In this document: positions 17,858 to 25,042 of the stretch, in pieces
Layout of the letters: each line of letters begins with the position of its first letter
How positions within the stretch are numbered: position 1 is the first letter of the stretch
DNA from: Nocardioides marinus
GTDB lineage: Bacteria > Pseudomonadota > Alphaproteobacteria > Rhodobacterales > Rhodobacteraceae
Length of the DNA stretch: 64,000 bases
Reading direction: 5' to 3'
Assembly: GCA_019801415.1 (NCBI GenBank)
Contig: JAHVJD010000004.1
Coordinates: 186,001 to 250,000 of the forward strand
Position numbers and translations under genes: made by a program
The notes under the pieces: generated by a model
What the model saw: the letters and a program-made list of their open reading frames with translations, nothing else
What the model was told of the DNA's origin: nothing
The model's database searches: none

Positions 17858-18881
17858 GCTGACACAGAACCCGCGGCCTGCCAAGCTGCTGGCGGGCTGG
17901 CTGAAAACCCCCTGGGCGCTGGCGGCGGCGCTGCTGGCGGCGGTGGCGCTGCTGGACCCCGGCAATTTTGGCCCGGTGGTGGAATTTGCCGCAACGGCGC
18001 TGGTCAGCACCGCGCGCTATATCCTGTTTGCGGTGCTGCTCTTGGCTTACCTCAAGGCAACCGGGGCGGAGGTGATGGTGGCGCGCGCCTTTCGGGGCCG
18101 CGAGACGCGGATGATCGTGCTGGCTGCCCTGTTTGGCGGGCTGGCGCCGTTTTGCTCCTGCGAGGTGATCCCGTTTATCGCCGGGCTGCTGGCGCTGGGG
18201 GCACCTTTGTCGGCAGTGATGGCGTTCTGGCTGTCCTCGCCGCTGATCGACCCGCCGACGCTGCTGATCACTGCGGGCGCGCTGGGCTGGCCCTTTGCCA
18301 TCGGCAAGGCCGTGGCGGCAGTGGCGCTGGGGCTCTTGGGCGGCTTTGCCGTCAAGCTGTTGCAGCGGCACGGCGTCTTTGCCAGCCCGCTGCGTCAGGC
18401 GCCCGCCAGCAACTGCTGCGGCTGCGGTGCGCCGAAGCTCGACGGCCAGCCCCACTGGAGGTTCTGGCAGGACGCCGGACGCCGGGCGGTGTTCCGCCGT
18501 GAGTTCGGCTCTAACGGGCTGTTCCTGCTGAAATGGCTGACGCTGGCCTATGTGCTGGAAGCGCTGCTGGTTCACTACGTGCCTGCGGAGTTGATCGCCG
18601 GGCTGGTGGGCGGCGAGGGCGTGCTGCCGATTGCCGTCGCTGCCCTGGTCGGGATGCCGGCCTATCTGAACTCCTATGTTGCGCCCCCCCTGCTGGCGGG
18701 GCTGATGGAGCAGGGGATGAGCGCAGGCGCCGCCATGGCCTTCATGGTGGCGGGGGCGGTCAGCTCGATCCCGGCGATGGCGGCGGTCTGGTCGCTGGTG
18801 AAGCCGCGGGTGTTCGTGACCTATCTGGGGCTGGGCGTCAGCGGTGCGGTGCTGTCCGGCATCCTGTTCCAGCTGGTCTGA
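17850..18881 (+). CDS. ArsP-like permease (DUF318/UPF0718 family)
   Basis: 343 residues, about eight to ten transmembrane helices. The first half carries the family signature PFCSCEVIPF (near residues 89-98) followed by S-S-P-L-I-D-P, and the second half repeats it as GMPAYLNSY. A cytoplasmic linker with NCCGCG adds further cysteines. ArsP permeases expel trivalent organoarsenicals; other members have unknown cargo. Here the gene overlaps arsR, and TauR-type repeats lie upstream in the matching orientation, so export of a sulfur compound made during taurine use is an alternative. Substrate not determined from sequence. Confidence 0.82.
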   Translation: MAELTQNPRPAKLLAGWLKTPWALAAALLAAVALLDPGNFGPVVEFAATALVSTARYILFAVLLLAYLKATGAEVMVARAFRGRETRMIVLAALFGGLAPFCSCEVIPFIAGLLALGAPLSAVMAFWLSSPLIDPPTLLITAGALGWPFAIGKAVAAVALGLLGGFAVKLLQRHGVFASPLRQAPASNCCGCGAPKLDGQPHWRFWQDAGRRAVFRREFGSNGLFLLKWLTLAYVLEALLVHYVPAELIAGLVGGEGVLPIAVAALVGMPAYLNSYVAPPLLAGLMEQGMSAGAAMAFMVAGAVSSIPAMAAVWSLVKPRVFVTYLGLGVSGAVLSGILFQLV

Positions 18882-18951
18882 CCCGCCGCGAAGGGGCGGC
18901 TCCCGCCCGGTGCCGGGACAATTGAAAATTGCCCCGCACCCGTTGGGCCTG

Positions 18952-18983
18952 GCGCCGCGCTGACGCGCGGCGCTGAAAGTTTT
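18952..18983 (+). terminator. hairpin after the permease gene
   Basis: A perfect 9-bp stem GCGCCGCGC/GCGCGGCGC with a four-base loop lies 70 bases after the permease stop; TTTT begins seven bases after the stem. Possible terminator. Confidence 0.45.
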
Positions 18984-18992
18984 CGCTGAGAA

Positions 18993-19098
18993 GGCCCTGA
19001 GGGGCAGGTCTGCCCCGCAGGGCCCGCGCCGATTTTGGGGTGAAGGATGCGCGTCAAGGAAAAGCCGCCTGGCGGCGGGGCCTTGCGGCCTCCTTGAC
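18993..19098. repeat. array of palindromic sequences between two genes
   Basis: Within this gap GGCCCTG...CAGGGCC encloses GGGGCAG/CTGCCCC (18993-19024, about 14 paired bases), and GTCAAGGA (19053-19060) faces TCCTTGAC (19091-19098) around a GC-rich centre that can fold again (GCCGCC/GGCGGC). A smaller hairpin CAATT-GAA-AATTG lies at 18919-18931. With the hairpin at 18952 and the tpa terminator the whole 298-base gap is made of stems. It resembles the dispersed intergenic palindromes of roseobacters; copy number cannot be seen here. Confidence 0.55.
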
Positions 19099-19121
19099 CC
19101 GCGGGGACCTGCGGCCGCATG

Positions 19122-19151
19122 AAAAAAAACGCCCCGTAGCGGTCCGGGGCG
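19122..19151 (-). terminator. rho-independent terminator of tpa
   Basis: On the minus strand CGCCCC...GGGGCG closes a hairpin that is followed by eight T residues, 29 bases after the tpa stop codon. Confidence 0.92.
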
Positions 19152-19179
19152 CAGGTTGATCGTCCGACAGGGAGGAGGG

Positions 19180-20577
19180 TCAGCCGAATACCTTGGTCAG
19201 GGCGTTGTCCACCGCGGCGCAGATCTGGTCGATGTCGTCCGCGGTTGCGATCAGCGCCGGGCTGAAACACAGGGTGTTGTTCTTGCCCGGAACCGAGCGG
19301 TTGGTGACGCCGATGATGACGCCTTGGGCGCCGCATTCGGCCACCACCTGCTGGGCCAGCTTCTCGTCCACCGGTTCCTTGGTTTCGCGGTCCTGCACCA
19401 GTTCGGCACCGAGGAACAGACCCTTGCCGCGGACGTCACCGATCACCTGATGCTTGTCCATCAGGGCGCGCAGGTTGGCCTTCATCCGCTCGCCCATGGC
19501 GGTGCAGTTCTCCAGGAGGTTTTCCTCCTCGATGATGCGCATGTTTTCCAGCGCTGCGGCGGGACCGGCGGTGCAGCCGCCGAAGGTGGAAATGTCGCGG
19601 AAATAGTTCAGCGGATCACCGGCGTCGTCCTTGAACATCTCAAAGACTTCTTCGGTGGTGACCATGCAGGCAATCGCCGCATAACCCGAGGCCACGCCCT
19701 TGGCCATGGTCACGAAATCGGGCTGGATGCCGTACTGCTGGTAACCGAACCAGGTGCCGGTGCGGCCGACGCCGCAGACGACCTCGTCGATGTGCAGCAG
19801 GATATCGTATTTCTTGCAGATCTCCTGCACCCGCTCCCAGTAGCCTTCGGGCGCCTCGATCACCCCGCCGCCTGCGGTCACAGGCTCCAGACACAGCGCG
19901 CCGACGGTGTCGGGGCCTTCGCGCAGGATCACCTCTTCGATGGCGTCCGCCGCGGCGCGGCCGAAATCGGCACCGGACAGATGCTCAAGGCCCAGCTCAT
20001 GCTTGCGGTATTCCATGCAATGGGGCACGCGCACGAAGTCCGGCGCGAAGGGGCCGTATTGGGCGTTGCGCTCATCCTGGCCGCCTGCCGACATCGCGGC
20101 GAGGGTGGAGCCGTGGTAATCGCGGTCGCGGTAGAGGATCTTGGTCTTCTTGCCGCCGTATTTCTTGTGCGCGATCTGGCGCACCATCTTGAAGGCCTTC
20201 TCGTTCGCCTCCGAGCCGGAGTTGGTGTAGTAGACGCGGCTCATGCCCGGCATCTTCTCGATCAGCTTTTCGGCAAACAGCGCGCCGGGGATCGAGCCTG
20301 CGGAATTTGCGAAGTAGCAGAGTTTCATCAGCTGGTCGTAGACCGCCTTGCAGACGCTTTCGCGGCCGTAGCCGACGTTCACGGTCCACACGCCGCCGGA
20401 CACCGCATCCAGGAACTCCTTGCCGTTCTGGTCCCAGACCCGCATGCCCTTGCCCTCGACAATGATGCGGGGGTCGGCGGTCTCCAGTGCCTTGTGCTGG
20501 AACAGGTGGTGCCAGATGTGGGCCTTGTCGGCTTCCACCACGCGGGAGAGATCGTTTTCGTTGAACGTGCCGTCCAT
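19180..20577 (-). CDS. tpa: taurine--pyruvate aminotransferase
   Basis: 465 residues, class III PLP aminotransferase. NSGSEANEKAFK (119-130), HIDEVVCGVGRTG (262-274) and the PLP lysine Lys293 in TMAKGVASGY are in place. The full sequence reads as Tpa, which moves the amino group of taurine to pyruvate, giving sulfoacetaldehyde (the Xsc substrate) and alanine. Start at 20577 with AAGGA seven bases upstream; two exact TauR boxes lie further upstream and a strong terminator follows. It is 3.4 kb from xsc, separated by tauR and the arsR-permease pair, so it is an independent transcription unit of the same regulon. No taurine importer (tauABC or TRAP) is in the window. Confidence 0.92.
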   Translation of the reverse strand: MDGTFNENDLSRVVEADKAHIWHHLFQHKALETADPRIIVEGKGMRVWDQNGKEFLDAVSGGVWTVNVGYGRESVCKAVYDQLMKLCYFANSAGSIPGALFAEKLIEKMPGMSRVYYTNSGSEANEKAFKMVRQIAHKKYGGKKTKILYRDRDYHGSTLAAMSAGGQDERNAQYGPFAPDFVRVPHCMEYRKHELGLEHLSGADFGRAAADAIEEVILREGPDTVGALCLEPVTAGGGVIEAPEGYWERVQEICKKYDILLHIDEVVCGVGRTGTWFGYQQYGIQPDFVTMAKGVASGYAAIACMVTTEEVFEMFKDDAGDPLNYFRDISTFGGCTAGPAAALENMRIIEEENLLENCTAMGERMKANLRALMDKHQVIGDVRGKGLFLGAELVQDRETKEPVDEKLAQQVVAECGAQGVIIGVTNRSVPGKNNTLCFSPALIATADDIDQICAAVDNALTKVFG

Positions 20578-20665
20578 GACATGTCCTTTCGGCGTTGAAG
20601 GTGAAACGGGCCGCCGGTTGGGCAGTCCTCTTACCTTAACACAAACGTCAGAATCGCAGCTTTCG

Positions 20666-20698
20666 TTAGGTCCAGTGCTTGCGGTTGTTTAGGTCCAG
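20666..20698 (-). promoter_or_regulatory. TauR-box direct repeats before tpa
   Basis: Read on the minus strand, CTGGACCTAA occurs twice (20698-20689 and 20675-20666), both exact matches to CTGGACYTAA, 23 bases apart. The proximal copy ends 88 bases before the tpa start codon. Confidence 0.88.
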
Positions 20699-20837
20699 CG
20701 ACGGGTGCGCGAGGCGCTGGCAGCGAAAGAACATATGTTCCGAATTCTTCGTCTTGAGATCGCACGTGCGGTCTGGCCAGTCTGCCCCCGATCCCGCGCG
20801 GCGTGCGCGCAGGGGGAAACAGGCGTGGAGAACGGAT

Positions 20838-21620
20838 GTGGCGAACTATGAATTGATGGTGGCTCTGAACGGCGCGCGGCGGCAACGGCGCGATCACCCC
20901 CGCCTGCCGGTGACGGCCGCACAGCTGGCCGAGGCCGCGGCGGCCTGCCAGAAGGTGGGTGCGCAGGCCGTGCATTTGCACGTTCGCGACGAGCAAGGGG
21001 CACATTCACTGGATGCCGGGCGCTATCGGGAAGCGATGGCTGCAGTGGCCGAAGCTGCGCCGGGCATGGCCATCCAGATCACCACGGAAAGCGCGGGAAT
21101 ATACGATGTGGCCGATCAGCTGGCCTGCCTTGAGGCACTCCGACCGGGGGCGGCGTCGATCTCGGTGCGGGAAATGGCGCGGGAGCCGCGGCTGGCGGCC
21201 CGGACCTATGCGCTGTGCGCCGAGGCGGGGACGCGGGTGCAGCATATCCTGTATGGTGCCGACTGCATTGCCCGGTTGCGGGCCTGGTATCGCGAGGGTC
21301 TCGTTCCGGGCACAATGCGGGACGCGATCTTTGTGCTGGGCAGCTATCGGCCTGCGATGCCGGGACAGCCCGAGGGGCTGGCGACGTTCCTGAACGCCGC
21401 GTCGGATCTGCAATTGGCCTGGGCGGCCTGCGCCTTTGGGCGTCATGAGCAAGCGTGTTTGCTGGCCGCCGTTTCGGCAGGCGGGGATGCGCGAATCGGA
21501 TTTGAGAATAACATCGAAACACCCGATGGCGGTCTGCTGGCGGACAACGCCGCGTCAGTTGCCGCATTTGTTCAGGCCGCAAGGGCCGAGGGCCACACAC
21601 TCAAGGAGTGCCGATCATGA
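20838..21620 (+). CDS. beta-keto acid cleavage enzyme (BKACE, DUF849)
   Basis: 260 residues. The family pattern is visible: MVALNGARR at the N-terminus, the Zn-binding HLHVRDEQG (near 40-48), ITTES, ASISVRE and a C-terminal GFENN. BKACE enzymes cleave a beta-keto acid with acetyl-CoA to a CoA ester and acetoacetate; the founder is the 3-keto-5-aminohexanoate cleavage enzyme of lysine fermentation, but substrates vary widely. The GTG at 20838 has GGAG seven bases upstream; an ATG at 20856 is the alternative. It overlaps a class III aminotransferase gene by four bases, so the keto acid is probably made from or leads to an amine. Divergent from tpa. Confidence 0.85.
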   Translation: MANYELMVALNGARRQRRDHPRLPVTAAQLAEAAAACQKVGAQAVHLHVRDEQGAHSLDAGRYREAMAAVAEAAPGMAIQITTESAGIYDVADQLACLEALRPGAASISVREMAREPRLAARTYALCAEAGTRVQHILYGADCIARLRAWYREGLVPGTMRDAIFVLGSYRPAMPGQPEGLATFLNAASDLQLAWAACAFGRHEQACLLAAVSAGGDARIGFENNIETPDGGLLADNAASVAAFVQAARAEGHTLKECRS

Positions 21621-22945
21621 GCCATGTCTTTCCACGCCATACCAAGGCCGACCTGCCCACTGCTGTTGCCGGGGAGGGGTGCTACCTGATTGATGCGGCG
21701 GGCAAACGCTACTTTGATGGCTCCGGCGGGGCGGCGGTGTCCTGCCTTGGCCATTCCGATGCCGATGTCATCCGCGCCGTGCAGGAACAGGTTGGCAAGC
21801 TGGCCTTCGCGCATACTGGCTTCATGACCTCGGGGCCGGCCGAGGCGCTGGCGGATCTGCTGGTCGCCCATGCGCCGGGGGAACTGGATCGGGTCTATTT
21901 CGTCTCTGGCGGGTCGGAGGCGACGGAGGCCGCGATCAAGCTGGCGCGGCAGTACCATCTGGAGCGGGGCGAGCCGCAGCGCCGCCACCTGATCGCGCGG
22001 CGGCAGAGCTATCACGGCAACACGCTGGGTGCGCTGGCCGCAGGCGGCAACGAATGGCGGCGGCAGCAGTTCGACCCGCTGCTGATCGGCGTCTCCCATA
22101 TTGCGCCCTGCTACGAATATGTTGACCGCGCGGAGGGGGAGAGCAGCTACGGCTATGGCCAGCGGGCAGCGGATGAGCTGGAGACCGAGATCCTGCGTCT
22201 TGGCCCGGAAACGGTGATGGCCTTCATGGCGGAACCCGTGGTGGGGGCCACGTCCGGTGCGGTGCCGGCGGTGGCGGGGTATTTCAAACGCATCCGTGAA
22301 ATCTGCGACAAGTACGGCGTGCTGCTGATTCTGGACGAGGTGATGTGCGGCATGGGGCGTACCGGGCACCTGTTCGCCTGCGAGGCAGACGGCGTCGCGC
22401 CGGATATCCTCTGCATCGCCAAGGGGCTGGGCGCGGGCTATCAGCCGATCGGTGCGATGCTTTGCACCAAGGCGATCTATCAGGCGATCGAGCAGGGCTC
22501 GGGCTTTTTCCAGCACGGCCATACCTATATCGGACACCCGGTGGCCACGGCGGCGGGGCTGGCGGTGGTCAGCGCCTTGCTGGAGCGCGGTCTGGTGCAG
22601 CGCAGCGCCGACATGGGCAACCAGCTGCAAGCGGCGCTGGTAGAGCGGTTCGGGGCGCATCCGCATGTGGGCGACATCCGCGGCCGCGGCCTGTTCCGCG
22701 GGGTGGAGCTGGTCGAAGACGGGAAAACCAAGGCTCCGTTTGATCCGTCACTGGGGCTGGCCGCGAAAATCAAGAAGGCGGCGTTTCGGGCCGGGCTGAT
22801 CTGTTACCCGATGTCCGGCACCCGCGACGGCCGCAACGGAGACCACATCCTGCTGGCACCGCCCTTCATCATCACCGAGGAGCAGATCACAGAGTTGGTG
22901 GACAAGCTGGAAACGGCAATCACCGAGAGCCTGCCGAAAGGCTAG
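21617..22945 (+). CDS. class III PLP aminotransferase paired with BKACE
   Basis: 442 residues. YFVSGGSEATEAAIK (94-108), LILDEVMCGMGRTG (237-250) and PLP Lys269 in CIAKGLGAGYQP define the class. It is only distantly like the tpa product. The ATG at 21617 overlaps the BKACE stop as ATGA and has AAGGAG at 21603-21608. Coupled expression suggests it transaminates an omega- or beta-amino compound whose keto form is the BKACE substrate, or the aminated BKACE product. Substrate unknown. It ends 55 bases from the convergent DsbA-family gene. Confidence 0.85.
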   Translation: MSHVFPRHTKADLPTAVAGEGCYLIDAAGKRYFDGSGGAAVSCLGHSDADVIRAVQEQVGKLAFAHTGFMTSGPAEALADLLVAHAPGELDRVYFVSGGSEATEAAIKLARQYHLERGEPQRRHLIARRQSYHGNTLGALAAGGNEWRRQQFDPLLIGVSHIAPCYEYVDRAEGESSYGYGQRAADELETEILRLGPETVMAFMAEPVVGATSGAVPAVAGYFKRIREICDKYGVLLILDEVMCGMGRTGHLFACEADGVAPDILCIAKGLGAGYQPIGAMLCTKAIYQAIEQGSGFFQHGHTYIGHPVATAAGLAVVSALLERGLVQRSADMGNQLQAALVERFGAHPHVGDIRGRGLFRGVELVEDGKTKAPFDPSLGLAAKIKKAAFRAGLICYPMSGTRDGRNGDHILLAPPFIITEEQITELVDKLETAITESLPKG

Positions 22946-23000
22946 CCGTCACGAAGGTGACACACCGTTCGTCCCACTGGTCGCGGGGCGGGCGGTGGTC

Positions 23001-23669
23001 TCAGCTGAATCTGGGGGCGGCAGCGCCCAGCTGTTCCAGAATGCTGGCGTAGGTCTCGACGCCCTGTGCGCCGGTCACCAGGTGGCGGCGGTCGAACACC
23101 ATTGCGGGCACGCCACTGATGCCCTGCTGCACCCAGAACGCCTCGCGCTGGCGCACGCTGTCTGCGTGTGCGCCGCTGTCCAGCGCCGCACGCGCATCGG
23201 CTGCGTCAAGGCCGAGGCCCTCGGCGGTCTGCACCAGAACCTGGGGATCCGAGACGTCCTTGCCATCGGTGAAATAGGCCTTCAGAAGCGCCTGCTTCAT
23301 CTCGTGGCCCTTGCCTTGGGTTTCGGCCCATTCGATCAGCTGGTGGGCCTGGAAGGTGTTGTAGATCCGCATATCGTCGCCAAAACGGAAGTCGAACCCC
23401 AGCGCTGTGCCAAGTTCGGTCAGCTGGCTGCGGATCTGCGCCGACTGTTCGGCCGTACTGCCGTATTTTGCCGCCAGATGCTCGCGCAGGTTTTCGCCCT
23501 CGGGTGCCATGTAGGGGTTCAGTTCGAACGGCTGCCAGTGAATATCAAGCACAGCTCCGCTGCGGCGGGCCGCCATGGCCAGCTGGCCGTAACCGACGGC
23601 GCACCAGGGACAGACCACATCGGAGATGATATCAACGCGCAACGGGCGCAGGTTGGCTGTGTCGGTCAT
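23001..23669 (-). CDS. DsbA-family oxidoreductase (FrnE/2-hydroxychromene-2-carboxylate isomerase-like)
   Basis: 222 residues, thioredoxin fold with the active site CPWC (Cys20-Cys23) and the later GVPAMVFDRR cis-proline loop. There is no signal peptide, as is usual for FrnE proteins, which work in the cytoplasm and are linked to oxidative-stress disulfide handling. The start at 23669 has GGGGAG upstream; the frame is open to 23753 but that part has no family similarity. Stands alone, divergent from the CoA-transferase gene. Confidence 0.88.
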   Translation of the reverse strand: MTDTANLRPLRVDIISDVVCPWCAVGYGQLAMAARRSGAVLDIHWQPFELNPYMAPEGENLREHLAAKYGSTAEQSAQIRSQLTELGTALGFDFRFGDDMRIYNTFQAHQLIEWAETQGKGHEMKQALLKAYFTDGKDVSDPQVLVQTAEGLGLDAADARAALDSGAHADSVRQREAFWVQQGISGVPAMVFDRRHLVTGAQGVETYASILEQLGAAAPRFS

Positions 23670-23881
23670 AAGGGCTCCCCGGTTGGCGCAGTGGCTGGTT
23701 GATTTGACATGGGGGTTCGGCGTGCTTGGCGCAAGCGCCTTGGTCCGAGGCACCTGTCAGGAGCGATGGAGGAGCGCTTTGTTGCGTTGGGTGTCATTAA
23801 TTTGATCAAATCTTGCCAGAGCATGTCAGACCGTCTATTCAGCTAGGGCACGCGCTGCCGGGACAACAGGAAGGAATGCCC

Positions 23882-24985
23882 ATGACTCCGCTTGAAGGTC
23901 TGAAAGTGGTCGAACTCGCCCGCATCCTGGCAGGCCCGTGGATCGGCCAGTCGCTGGCGGATCTGGGGGCCGAGGTCATCAAGGTCGAAAGCCCGGATGG
24001 CGATGATACCCGCAAATGGGGCCCGCCCTTCATCGAGCGCGAAGGCGACCGCAGCGCGGCCTATTACTACTCTGCCAACCGCGGCAAATCCTGTGTGACC
24101 GCTGATTTCCGCACTGAGGACGGCCGCCAGACGGTGATTGACCTGGTCCGCGATGCCGACATCCTGATCGAGAATTTCAAGGTCGGTGGCCTCGCCAAAT
24201 ACGGTCTGGACTATGCCAGCCTCAGCAAGATCAATCCGCGGCTGATCTACTGCTCGGTCACCGGTTTCGGACAGGACGGACCTTATGCGCCGCGGGCGGG
24301 CTATGATTTCCTGCTGCAGGGCATGTCCGGGTTGATGTCGATCACCGGCGAACCGGACGGCCAGCCGCAGAAGGTTGGGGTGGCGATCACCGATATCGTG
24401 ACCGGGCTATACGGCAGCATCGGCATCCTCGCTGCGGTGGAGCAGCGTCATCGCACCGGACGCGGTCAGCATCTGGACATGTCGTTGATGGATTGCGCCA
24501 CCGCGCTGCTGGCCAACCAGGCGATGAATTACCTGGCGACCGGTGAAAGCCCCAGACGGTTGGGCAATGACCATCCCAACATCGCGCCATACCAGGTGAT
24601 GGCGGTGCAGGATGGTCATGTGATCCTCGCGGTGGGCAACGACGGCCAGTTCCAGCGGCTGTGCCAGGTTCTGGAGCTGGCGGATGTCGCCGAGGATTCC
24701 CGGTTCCAGACCAATCAGCTGCGCGTTGACAATCGCGAGGCGTTGACGATGCGGCTGGAGCAGGCTCTGTCCGGTTGGACCCAGGCTGAACTGCTGGAGG
24801 CATTGGAAGCGGCCACGGTTCCCGCAGGGCCGATCAACACCATCGGGCAGGCTTTCGACGATCCGCAGATCCGTTACCGCGGCATGCAGATCGCGCCGGA
24901 AGGGGTGCCGGGGGTGCGGGGGCCGTGGAAATTCTCGGATGCCGAACTGGCGCTGGACAAGACCGCTCCGAAACTGCCACGCTGA
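23882..24985 (+). CDS. CaiB/BaiF family CoA-transferase (class III)
   Basis: 367 residues, usual length for one subunit. N-terminal GLKVVELARILAGP, VIKVESP near 32-38, and Asp142 in RAGYDFLLQG, the residue that forms the acyl-anhydride intermediate in this class. It moves CoA between organic acids; the substrate is not evident. The ATG at 23882 has AAGG seven bases before it; the ATG six bases earlier is too close to the same site. The hydrolase gene follows after 57 bases on the same strand and may be co-transcribed. Confidence 0.88.
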   Translation: MTPLEGLKVVELARILAGPWIGQSLADLGAEVIKVESPDGDDTRKWGPPFIEREGDRSAAYYYSANRGKSCVTADFRTEDGRQTVIDLVRDADILIENFKVGGLAKYGLDYASLSKINPRLIYCSVTGFGQDGPYAPRAGYDFLLQGMSGLMSITGEPDGQPQKVGVAITDIVTGLYGSIGILAAVEQRHRTGRGQHLDMSLMDCATALLANQAMNYLATGESPRRLGNDHPNIAPYQVMAVQDGHVILAVGNDGQFQRLCQVLELADVAEDSRFQTNQLRVDNREALTMRLEQALSGWTQAELLEALEAATVPAGPINTIGQAFDDPQIRYRGMQIAPEGVPGVRGPWKFSDAELALDKTAPKLPR

Positions 24986-25042
24986 TCCGCGTGTGCCGCG
25001 CGCAACGTCCGGCTGTGGCGCAATGCAAGATGCGAGGTCAAC

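Noticed and set aside
20699-20837. The BKACE pair as a TauR target
   Set aside because: The boxes in this gap read toward tpa and lie 139 bases from the BKACE start in the wrong orientation. Possible but not supported.
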